Shown here: positions 55,173-64,000 of the stretch, piece after piece
How positions within the stretch are numbered: position 1 is the first letter of the stretch
Layout of the letters: every line of letters begins with the position of its first letter
Source of the DNA: Mucidula mucida
Taxonomy: Eukaryota; Basidiomycota; Agaricomycetes; Agaricales; Physalacriaceae
Assembly (NCBI GenBank): GCA_015501055.1
Contig: JADNYV010000102.1
Span: 1 to 64,000, forward strand
Length of the DNA: 64,000 bases
Direction of reading: 5' to 3'
Program-made: the position numbers and the translations under genes
Notes under the pieces: generated by a model
Seen by the model: the letters and a program-made list of their open reading frames with translations, nothing else
Database searches by the model: none
Told to the model about the DNA's origin: nothing

Positions 55173-56768
55173 ATGTCTACCTTACGCGAAAACCTCTCCC
55201 GCCACTCCAGTCAGACGCTCGAAATGCCTGAGCCGCCGCATCACCACGCGCCCGTCACGCCGTTCTCCGCCTCCTTCCGCGACCCACGCCTCGCCGCGCA
55301 GCGCAAGGCGTACATCAAGAGCATGTTTATGGGCAGCATGTTCATGACGGTCGTGATCTTTGGCGTGTTTGCGATATACTGGGGCGCGCTGTGGAAGGTG
55401 CCCGACCACAAATTGTCCGGGTGGGTGGTGGACTTTGACGGCAAGGAGGTGGGGAGCGTGGTGGTTGATGCGTTGTTAAGGCAGAATGGGGATCTGGCTG
55501 CGCGGGTTGAGTGGACGAGGCATGATGAGAGTGAGTTTGAACAGGGCCGGAGGCGGTTGCGCATTGGATTGTGGAGCAGAAGGCGTGGATTGCTGTTGTT
55601 GGTGAGTTGATTTGTTGAGGGATGGGTTTGGTGTTGATGCTGATGGACTGCTATAGTCAATGCGGGTGCGAGTGATAATTTGACTGAGGCTGCTGCGAAT
55701 GCTGTTTCATCTTATGATGGTACCAAGGCGATTACTGTCATGGCTGTTGAGGCTCGGAACGAGAATGCTTTGTATGTGTCTTTGATCTCGTTTGAGGAAG
55801 ATTCCTTTCTGACGACAGTGTTTCTACAGCCGTTCGATTCTTCGGCCATATATCACGACGTTCATGAACGCGTTCATTTCTCAATTTGCACAATCGTTCA
55901 CTCAAGACCTTCTCTCCACCCGGTCAGACTCGATCCGCCAAATCCTCAGCGTATCACCCCAGGTCATCACGCAACCAATTGGGTACACCATTGATAACCT
56001 TCGGCCTTTCGATGTACCTGTGTACGTGCCTCACCGCTAAACATTCAGTCAATCACGCTAACTCTCCCTGCAGCGCGTCCGCAATCACATTCGTCGGCCT
56101 GATCTACATCCTCGTCCTCTGCTTCGTCATTGTCCAAATCGGTGCAGGGGCGCGGTTCCTCTCCGGCTTGGAAGGCAAGCTGTCGACGCCGTCGCTCATC
56201 CGGGTGCGCCTGTACTCGGTCATCGGGCTGTACTTTTTCATCTCGCTCTTCTACACATCGCTGTCTGCTGCGTTCCAGGTGGACTTTGGGCGCAAGTACG
56301 GCAACGCGGGGTTCGTGATCCTGTGGATGCTCAACTTTGTCGCGATGTGCGCGGTGGGGCTCGCGATGGAGAGCATGATCACGATTATGACGCCGCGGTT
56401 TATTCCGTTCTTTGTGATCTTTTGGGTGATTGTGAATGTGGCGGTGTGTTTTATGCCGATTGAGGTGCTGCCGAGGGTGTACCACTATGGATATGCCTCG
56501 CCGTTTTACCATGTTTCGTGCGCGGTGAGGAGTATCATTTTTAGGACGAAGAATACTTGTGGGTGACACGGTTTTTTTCGTGTGGGGTCGGTTCGCTGAT
56601 GTTGATTTTGTAGTGGGATTGAACTTTGCTGTCCTGATCATTTGGTCGGGTATCTCGATGCTCACGCTGCCGCTGTTCCAGTGGTTCATGCGCAGGAGGA
56701 CCGTTGCTGCGGCAAGGGCTGAGGCGCGTCCGGTGCTTGCAAATGAGAAGGGCAGGGTAAAGAACTGA
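55173..56768 (+). CDS. SNG1-family membrane protein (DUF3533), one frameshift
   Basis: Exons 55173-55601, 55657-55771, 55830-56021, 56074-56558 and 56614-56768, all GT-AG. The layout is: N-terminal cytosolic tail, first membrane helix (MFMTVVIFGVFAIYW), a large external loop (GWVVDFDGKEVGSVVVDALL, EAVAHWIVEQKAWIAVVVNA, SYDGTKAITVMAVEARNENA), then five helices including SAITFVGLIYILVLCFVIVQ, VIGLYFFISLFYTSLSAAF and IPFFVIFWVIVNVAVCFMPI, and a basic tail. Yeast SNG1 confers nitrosoguanidine resistance and affects plasma-membrane lipid asymmetry. One base is missing near 55547 (gggcc-ggagg), moving EAVAHW out of the ATG frame; everything after is consistent. Confidence 0.88.
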
Positions 56769-56855
56769 AGCATTGATTTGATGACTTTCATGAACAACTA
56801 GACTAGACTCTATATACCTCTTTTAATGGATCCATCTGTACAACAAGCAATTCAT

Positions 56856-57679
56856 CTAATCTCCCGAATACTCATCCTCCCTTCTTACATCGTTGACCCA
56901 GGAATCATTTTTGCTCTCCAGGACCTCAAATATCAGAGCCTTGAATGTGGGCGGCACAACATTCAAGAGCTCTCTAAATTTGTTTACTGTCCCTTCGCCA
57001 AGCAGTTCGTCGTCCCAATCTTCGACGTGCTCGCTGTCAACGTCCAAGAGGATGTGAGTGATTTGGGGCAGAACTGTACGAGAGCTTTCCAGTCGATTCT
57101 GTGCTCGACTCCGAGTCGGAGAGGGTCGTATATGTGTAAATGCGTCAGACTGGGAGTGGTGCACTCGAATGGACTCGAAATGCCGAATGCTAGTGAGAGG
57201 CGTCTCGGACTGATGGACGTGATATAGTCCTCAGGGCGCGGCTCTCCTTGCTCCGTCTCGTACCACGCAGCGAAACTCTCGACTCCAGTACAGTACGAGG
57301 TAATCGCTTGGACGAGTGAATACGTTGTCATCCCCTGTATGCAAAGAACCTTCACGTTCCTGGCATAGAAGTCGGCGTCTCCGCGCATTCGACGGCGATT
57401 GCATGATTCCAGGAAAACGTCCTGGGCTGTCCGATCAATGAGGTTAACAGCATGGTACAGGATAGGGTCAATCCTAATCAGGATCAAGTCTAAGAAGATG
57501 CGTAGCAACACCGAATACCACTCTCTTACGACCTTTGATACATATACAAGGTGGTACGTCAGTTCTCGATCCTGCACAGCGGCAATCTCGAGGATATGAC
57601 GAGCAACATCGACAGGAAGGTCGGGGAAGGAGTGCAGGATGTGATTCAGCAGTTTATCTTTCTCCTCTTCGGTAGAACT
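56856..57679 (-). CDS. F-box/LRR-like hypothetical protein (5' end open, one frameshift)
   Basis: The exon from 57679 down to 57519 encodes STEEEKDKLLNHILHSFPDL, PVDVARHILEIAA and TYHLVYVSKVVREW, an F-box-like start (LP-VDVARHILE...SKVVREW). After a 45-bp intron the frame continues at 57473 with DPILYHAVNL, VKVLCIQGMTTYSLVQAI, CTGVESFAAWYE, PRRLSLAF, TPSLTHLHIYDPL and VQFCPK. A one-base loss near 57062 then moves the frame to THILLDVDSEHVEDWDDELL, ending at TAG 56856-56858. This type is abundant in agaricomycetes and is thought to act in SCF-type ubiquitin ligases; this is inferred from architecture only. The first exon with the ATG was not found. Confidence 0.65.
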
Positions 57680-58205
57680 CTACGCATGTTTATACACGCC
57701 TTGTGTTCATTAACCCGGCATAACACCGACGCAAAAGAATTGCACAGTCGGAACTAGGTACTAGTCATGTTCATTCCACTCGTTTTGAGCATTTCCAAGT
57801 CATATGAGCTGCCTGCGCTTTACGTTGATTTTAGTACATCACTGGAGCGTGAAACGGTAGCGAGCTCGACCACAAGCGCCTACACAGGCACTCAGACTCA
57901 GTATCGCTTATTGTTTCTCCTTTGTCTCTCACAATTTCTTGTCCTCGATCATAACCCTATTCCTTCTAGCGAGCGGCCAAGACCTCCACAAAATGACGCT
58001 TCAGACCACAGAGCGCCGAGTGTATCTTCCCCCAGACTTGTGCTGTGTCTGCCAAAAGACTATCAGTATCACGAATAACTGCGGTTGACGGCATCTCGGC
58101 ATTGACCTTGTTTGGTTTCGCTCTCAGACAATTTATGTCTGTTTGCCTTCTGCCTTCTGCCTCCGCGTTGTCGCCTTCCGCTCAAAACAAGACCTGCCCG
58201 CCCTA
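57680..58205. other. Intergenic between divergent genes
   Basis: Shared upstream region of the F-box-like gene (minus) and the FYR-domain gene (plus). It may contain the missing first exon of the former. No repeat seen. Confidence 0.4.
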
Positions 58206-59956
58206 ATGAGCGACATCGGCACCTCTGTGGCATCCGACGCGGCATCGAGACCGGTTTCTGAAGCGCCTGCAGCGTCAGGGCCGTCGTCTTTGCCATCGCC
58301 GGCGGGCGAAGACCTTTTGGAAAAATACCGAACTTTGAAGCGACAATTTGACGAGCTGGAAGAGGTTTGTGGTCGGTTTCAGTATGGCGGGGGCGTAGCT
58401 GATTTATGATAGAAACCAGAAGAAGAGAGCAATGATGCAAACGAGCAGACTCGGCATGAAAGAAGGTGAGAAGCTAGCTTGCTCTGTTTGTCTGCGCCGT
58501 CTGACCAGTGTTAGTGTCCTTTTGGAACGGATTCTAGAGTTGGAGGCTGCTAATGGCGGCGCCGAATTGCTTGAGCCACCCGCGAAGCGACAACGCAGCG
58601 CGTCAAACACCTTTATGATTGATCCTGCTCTCAGCGAACCCGCGAAAAGTGCAGCGTCTACATCGCCAGCACCGACGCGACGAAGTACTCGCGCCAGGAA
58701 ATCCGTAAACTACAACGACGACGAGGTCGAGGAAGAGAAACCGGAGAAACCTGCGCCTCGCAAACCTCACAGGAAAGTCGCGGAGGCTCCTGTTGAACCA
58801 CCACCAGCAGCATCGACGAGTGCCACTCCCCCAACGCCAACTCCTCCTCCTCCTCCTGCCATGAGCTTCAATCCCTATTCACTCTATTATCCTACGCCCG
58901 GTCAAGCTACTGCTCCCTTTCCTTACCCCTACTATTATATGCACGGCATGATGCCTTATCCTCCACCCCCGATGCCCGGTCCCAGTCAAGCCCCTCCGAA
59001 TCCCCCGCCCCTCGCCGCGCGTCTGGCAATCAGCCCAAGCCCAAGCGTCTAAAGACCCACACCGTCACGAGTAAGAACTACAGCATTCCCATGGTACCAC
59101 GCGACAAACGAGGCCAGCCGATGCTCCCGCTAAACGTTGGCATCATGACGGTCATTTCCTTGGGCGAGGTCTGCATGCGGGAGCACTTTCACACCGAGCG
59201 GTATATATTTCCTGTGGGTTACGAAGTTACCCGACGGTATATGTCGACTATTGATCCCACCAGCGAGGTCGTGTACCACTGCACGATCTTGGACGGAGGT
59301 GATGGTCCCAAGTTCCAGATTGTCCCGAACGATGTTCCGGATAAGCCAGTCATTGCTGGGACGGCGACTGGCGCGTGGTCGACCATTGTCAAGCAAGCCA
59401 ACGCGATACGGAATCGGCAGCACTCGAATTCTGTTTCTGGGCCCGACTTTTTTGGATTAGGCCAAAACACGATCAAGCATCTTATCCAGCAGCTTCCGAA
59501 TGCCGAGAAGCTGAGGGATTATGTCTGGCAACATTTTGTTGAGGGAGGGTATGTTGTTCACCGACTCTTTTGTTCTAAGAACCCCAACTTACGCTGTATA
59601 GGCCGCTTGGGGGACGACACGCTGCTGTGATCCCGGCGCTGCCAGAGGAGTATGATTCGAGCACGCCTATAGGCGCGTTTTACCCAAGCGAGCGTGATAA
59701 ACTGCAGAAGGAGCGTGCCGAAGAACGTGCGGCGTCGGGTGAGCCGCCGAAGAGTCACTATCCGCCACATATCATGGCGCAAGCAGCCGCGCGTCCTGGG
59801 CAACGTCTACAGCAACCACCACCGCAGCAGCAGCAGCCACAACCGCCGCCTGAGCAGACTGCCGAGCAGATGCAGCATTTTGCGAATGTGACATTTGATG
59901 ATCTATTACGGTTTGCGACGGGGAGCGGGGCGTTGGTCAATACGCAGCAGTCTTGA
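58206..59956 (+). CDS. FYRN/FYRC-domain nuclear protein (chromatin-associated), one frameshift
   Basis: Exons 58206-58364, 58413-58465, 58509-59548 and 59602-59956. The N-terminal part has a coiled-coil (YRTLKRQFDELEE, LLERILELEAANGG) and basic patches (PPAKRQR, TRRSTRARK). A Pro/Tyr-rich linker follows, then the FYRN domain (EVCMREHFHTERYIFPVGYE, TRRYMSTIDP) and FYRC domain (AGTATGAWSTIVKQANAI, SGPDFFGLGQNTIKHLIQQL). A Gln/Pro-rich tail precedes TGA at 59954-59956. FYRN/FYRC pairs occur in TBRG1 and in MLL/Set1-type chromatin regulators; no SET domain is present here, so it is TBRG1-like. One C seems to be missing in a C5 run near 59000 (ccgaatcccccgccc), which otherwise terminates the frame at 59052. 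Confidence 0.85.
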
Positions 59957-60556
59957 TTTTTGAAGAGTGTTTATCTAGGCTAATCGGATTTTTGGAAGGA
60001 AACAGTCGTCAGGATGTCGTTCTTCTTCAGGTCATTGTGCGATTGCCCCCTTTCCGCACCCATGCAGAGACACGAAAGTGTTTTATCACCTCTGTGTGGT
60101 GTGCGGCGCAAGAGATGGGAGGATGGATCACTCCTTACTACGAGTTGGTCTTGACTGTCTTTTGCGGGGGGCTACATTGATAAAGTAAGAGTGTGGTTCA
60201 TTGAGCTTACGCCGCTGTGGGGACTCCTTCCGATGCGAGGATAGTGCCGGATTGGGGTAGTATATGTGGCATACATTTGAAGACTTCGTAGCACCTACTG
60301 GGAATCATTGAAATGTTCTTGTGTTCAGATGCAGAGATGAGAGAAGTTCACAAACCGGTTTTTTTGATTTTCCGACCATTCCACTGGGTATCTGACGAGA
60401 AAGGAAGGCAGAAAAGAAAGGAAAAAAAGGGGAATTCGGGCTTTCCTTAGATGGACTCACGCCGATGGCGTGCGCACCTTACGGGTGGCTCGACGCCACT
60501 GGCGTCGTGGCCTTGCGCCGCCATCATGAGTTCATTCGTTAGCAAAAACAAGCTTC
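59957..60556. other. Intergenic with a strong hairpin
   Basis: No gene is supported. The segment 60464-60525 contains CGACGCCA-c-TGGCGTCG (60491-60507), an 8-bp perfect stem, nested between gatggcg (60464) and cgccatc (60519). It could be a transcription-end hairpin or a fold-back remnant. Confidence 0.5.
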
Positions 60557-61030
60557 CTACGTTGGTAGACTACTGAGAACCAGTAGAACGAGGATAGCTA
60601 ATGTTCTTATTATGTACGCTGCACTTACGGCCATGGTTAACACCTCCAGGACACTTATCATCAAGATTCCCACATAAAATACACGGCGATGTGCACGTAA
60701 TTGGGCAACGAGTGATCTTGCTCGATCCGGGACAGGTGCTTTGACCGCATCGTCGACAGCTCCGTACTTTGGTACGTTTCCTGTCCTTTGCGGCAACTTC
60801 GCGACGTCGTTTTGTAGGCTGTATGTCTTCACTGCTGAGATCTGGTGCCTCGTTTGCGGGGCAGAACTGCCACTATGGTGCGCGTCCCTGTCGCCCGAGT
60901 TGTGATTTTGCGCAGCATGTTCCCGATCTTCTGCAAGAACATCGTCATTGATGCTATAGGGAGACAGATAAGTTGTGAGAAGCCTAACAATCAGCAGATT
61001 AGGAACATACGTAGAAAATGAGTACTGCAT
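60557..61030 (-). CDS. Possible small membrane protein (uncertain)
   Basis: A 157-codon open frame (MQYSFSTYVPNLLIVRLLTT) with a hydrophobic C-terminal stretch (VFYVGILMISVLEVLTMAVS). No family recognised and no introns inferred. It begins just downstream of the broken hydrolase on the same strand and may be a chance frame. Confidence 0.25.
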   Translation of the reverse strand: MQYSFSTYVPNLLIVRLLTTYLSPYSINDDVLAEDREHAAQNHNSGDRDAHHSGSSAPQTRHQISAVKTYSLQNDVAKLPQRTGNVPKYGAVDDAVKAPVPDRARSLVAQLRAHRRVFYVGILMISVLEVLTMAVSAAYIIRTLAILVLLVLSSLPT

Positions 61031-61034
61031 GTCT

Positions 61035-61949
61035 TCATAAGTAAGAGCAGTAATTGAAGGGGATGTCCCCCAAGAATATATCCGGAAAGACTATTCTGTG
61101 CTTCTCTGGCAGTTCCTTCTCCGATGTGATGCGGGTTTTGTGCTCCCCAATGTAGTAATCCACGAAAACGCCGAGCTGTAGGTAGAGCGGAAGCAAAAGA
61201 TTTCGCGGGTTGTCGAGGGTCAGAAGCGACCCAGAGATGGCGGGTGTTGTCTTGGATTTGGGGAGAGAAAGTCCGTGAACATAGCGTCCGTGGGATCGAG
61301 CAGACCGATTCCTGGATAAAAAGGCGCGGTCTTGGGTTTGAGATAATATGGTGCCTAAATCGGATATCAGATACAAATTGTGTCCAGTCGAACTAACGTA
61401 CGAAAAAGTCACCACCCATGCCGTATAAGGAGAAGATAGCCTTCGGTTTGGGTGTGGCATGATTGGACAAGAACGCGCAAAGTGAGCCAGCACTCTGACC
61501 AGTAGCCAGGATCGCCTTTTCGTCTATGCGGTATCGCGTGCCCTTGGCGGGATGCTCATAATCTGTTGCAGCAATGAAGGCGAACAGATCTTTGATGTCC
61601 TGAAGGATATCATGACCTGTGACTCCTCCCAATGGAAGGAGTCTGTAATCAGCCGAAATGAAGGCGAAACCTGCGGCTTCGACGCGCTCTGAAGACCACC
61701 GATTAGCGTATGAAGCAACGGGCAGCGGATAACTGACTCATAAGCCATATTGGCAGAACGCTATTGCGGTCCCCAGTAATCAGCCACCCGGCATGGAAGT
61801 AGATGACAACGGGGACAGTCGCCGGAACGTCCAGTGGATGGTAGAGGTCAAACTTTATCTCTAGCTCTCCAATTCATTGTCTTGTACGTGAACGTCGTAG
61901 GTTTGGCGATGTTTCCGAGGTGATTTGATAGAACGTCCTCCAACAACAT
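61035..61949 (-). pseudogene. Alpha/beta hydrolase, copy B (broken paralogue of 53143-54249)
   Basis: ATG 61949 gives MLLEDVLSNHLGNIAKPTTF, then a one-base shift near 61875 and FDLYHPLDVPATVPVVIYFH. The oxyanion-hole HGGG has become HAGW. The next exon has GGVTGHDILQDIKDLFAFIA and nucleophile elbow LATGQSAGSLCAFL, ending GGDFF at a normal GT donor (gtacgt...atttag). The following exon has PYYLKPK, LLDPTDAMF, then a frameshift and PLYLQLGVFVDYYIGEHKT. It stops before the acid/His part present in copy A. Missing catalytic triad members and a mutated oxyanion hole mark it as a pseudogene. Confidence 0.8.
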
Positions 61950-62584
61950 CACGGAAAAGAGACGCGATGGCTTGCGGTGTGGACGCCGTCGGTTTATATA
62001 TGCCACCATGGTCCAGTTCCAGAATGTGAACGCTTGCGGTACTTGTACGCAACTTCACACCGCATTGCGAGAGCGAAAGTGGCGAGCGCTATTTCATGCC
62101 CAATCACGCCTGGGAGTCTCGGAATTCGCCCAGTCCTGCCGTTGTGCAGTAATCCTCCAATTGGTGAAATGTATCTGCGCGAGTCCGACCGATGCCGCCT
62201 CTATGCTTCCGTGCGCTGTGTAATGTCCACAACGAAATTGATATCGGCTGTGATGTTATTCAGAAGACACGTAAGAAGGCCAAGGAGGGAGACAATACCG
62301 GAAAGTCAGAGTTCTGCTGAGAATACTTAGTATCCGACCACGATGCCAGTTTCAATTCAAGACAGTCCCAACTTTATTAGTAACATTGAAAGAGGCCAGC
62401 TTTGACATACTGACAAGAGACGACAACGCATGAGGCGACGCCTGACGTGTATATCCTCACTCAAATTTCGAGGAGATGAGTAGGACCGGGCTTTTCGTCG
62501 CTAGTCACGTGATCAGCCGACGGCATTTTCCACTTTGAACCTGCTTCATCATGAATCGAGTCAGAGAACTCATTCTCTGCCGTC
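61950..62584. other. Intergenic
   Basis: Shared upstream region of the broken hydrolase (minus) and the transporter (plus). No gene supported. Confidence 0.4.
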
Positions 62585-64000
62585 ATGTCTCCCGTTTCTA
62601 GCGCCAAACTTACAGACGACGTAGAACTAGCGACACGCATCCCCCTCCCATCTTCTCGTTCTACACTCGCGCTGACCTCGTCTTCGTCCTCCCTGGGAGA
62701 AAGTCATGGTTCGGAGATCCCAGTGATGCTCAACGAATCGTCCTTGGCGCCAGTAGACGGATGCATTAGCGCCTAGTCCTTCGTAAATACAAGACTCTCC
62801 CTGGAGAGCCTATATACTCGGAACCGCGTTTGATTTACTAACTACTTGCAGCTCTTAGCTGCATTCTTCGTCGAGGCAATTGTTTGGGGTTTCCCTGCTG
62901 CGAATGGTATCTTTTTGGACAGTGAGCATATATTACTGCTATGATTCTTCGAGAAGAAGGAGCTGAACACGGCGTAGGCTATTTGACGACTCAGAAATAT
63001 AGTTCGCAGCCGCACGCGATGTCTATACTTCCTGTGATTGGCCCACTGGGCTCTGGTATCATGTACTGCTCAGGTAGGTACACGGGACTCTCGATTATCT
63101 ATCCCATCTTTAACCTAAATATCATCAGGCGTCGTGCTTAATCCTCTTTGTGTGCGCTATCCTTACCATCGACGAACATCCATGTGGGTGGGAGTTCTTC
63201 TGGCTTGAAGCTTACTCGCTGCTAGTTAGTCGTATGAACACTACCAGTCTTAAAAACTGACATTCATTGAATTTAGGTCATTGCGATTCTCTGCTTCGAG
63301 GGCGCATTATACGGAGTCGCCGGCTCACTCCTCTACGCACCTTGCATGTCGTACATGTCGGAGTAGTTCGTCAACAAACGCTGCATAGTAAACGGTGTTG
63401 TATTCGCTGGTCTGTAATCATTATTCGCTTGTTCTCCTATCTGACTGTGCATATAGGTACGACCGTCGGAGGATTGATTATTCCTTTGACGGTACCCCAG
63501 CTCATACAGGCGTATGGCCTGCCTAAAACCATACGTATATTCTCCATTGCTATCGTCATCATTTTCGCTCCTCTTCTTCCTCACCTACGGCCGCGACTTC
63601 CCGATTCCAGAACACGCCAGCAGATTCCTGCGCCGCAAAGCAAGCAATGGATGAAGAATACGACAATCTGGGTAGCTCTGGCTGCAAATACGTTACAGGG
63701 GTTTGGATACTTCGTGCCACTCGTATGGCTTCCGAGTATGTGTCGCTCAAGGCTTCCTTGTCTGCATCAATTCTGATTATCTGCGCCTATGTAGCGTTTG
63801 CGCGTGAACTCCATGTAACACCCAGCCAGTCTGCGTTGACTGTAGCCTTTCTGAATGGTTTGTGTCTGGTCATATCGTAATGCGCGACAGACCAACTCAC
63901 TTCTTATGTAGGTGCATCCGTCTAAGTCTTTGGACGATTATCAATGGGTACCTCTCTGACATACTCAATCCCTTCTTCCTCGCCATTTCGACCTTGCTAT
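62585..64000 (+). pseudogene. MFS transporter, monocarboxylate-type (broken, runs off window)
   Basis: ATG 62585 starts a polar N-terminal tail. An in-frame TAG follows GCISA where the family has Trp (AWSF). After an intron (gtaaat...ttgcag) helix 1 reads LLAAFFVEAIVWGFPAANGI. Further parts: LREEGAEHGVGYLTTQKYSS, SILPVIGPLGSGIMYCSG, then FEGALYGVAGSLLYAPCMSY with a second TAG where Trp is expected (SE-stop-FVNKR), TTVGGLIIPLTVPQLIQAYG, TIWVALAANTLQGFGYFVPL and VAFLNG. A frameshift then leads to GYLSDILNPFFLAISTLL at the window edge. This is the topology of basidiomycete MCT-like permeases. Two TGG-to-TAG changes argue for real decay. Confidence 0.8.

Noticed and set aside
56045..56797. 250-codon minus-strand frame
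   Set aside because: Antisense shadow of the membrane helices of the SNG1-like gene, with unnatural His/Arg-rich composition.

Overview
The window is nuclear DNA of a filamentous basidiomycete, most likely an agaricomycete. Genes are dense and cut by many 45-60 bp GT-AG introns. Families such as DUF6535, AIM9-like phosphotransferases, basidiomycete-type BTB proteins and FYR-domain proteins are typical of mushroom-forming fungi. No species can be named from the sequence alone.

Layout. 1-880: 3'-truncated eIF3f (translation initiation), minus strand. About 1.2-14.8 kb: gene-poor DNA built from a degenerate repeat family that carries many short hairpins. It is split by a decayed Ty3/gypsy chromovirus (4.1-11.84 kb). 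The gypsy element is flanked by an unusually long direct duplication of about 411 bp, holds a captured metacaspase fragment inside its 5' LTR, and has a nested antisense solo LTR in pol. 15.0-19.7 kb: a questin-oxidase-like (DUF4243) gene, a protein-kinase-like gene and a small secreted-protein gene. 20.4-26.6 kb: a 370-bp tandem duplication followed by a Ty1/copia element with two identical LTRs. 26.7-34.3 kb: a small hypothetical gene and three tandem AIM9-like phosphotransferase genes; the middle copy is clearly dead. 37.2-47.3 kb: two DUF6535 membrane-protein genes in inverted orientation whose 5' halves form near-identical inverted arms. Between them lie an intact SBDS/Sdo1 gene, a BTB fragment and a hAT-type MITE whose empty site survives in the opposite arm. 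48.6-60 kb: an AIM9-like relic, a small nuclear-looking protein, ORC6, an alpha/beta hydrolase, an SNG1/DUF3533 membrane protein, an F-box/LRR-like protein and a FYRN/FYRC chromatin protein. 61-64 kb: a second, broken hydrolase copy and a broken MFS (monocarboxylate-type) transporter running off the end.

A theme across the window is single-base insertions and deletions in otherwise well-conserved exons, including the essential eIF3f gene and often next to short homopolymers. Many look like uncorrected assembly errors rather than real mutations. In-frame nonsense codons (gypsy, copia, AIM9 copy 2, MFS, left DUF6535) are substitutions and are more likely real. 'Pseudogene' calls resting only on 1-nt shifts should be treated as provisional.

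Housekeeping functions (eIF3f, SBDS and ORC6 for translation start, 60S maturation and replication origins) are interspersed with lineage-specific families in tandem or inverted duplication and with at least six transposon-derived insertions. There is no sign of a metabolic gene cluster beyond the single questin-oxidase-like gene.
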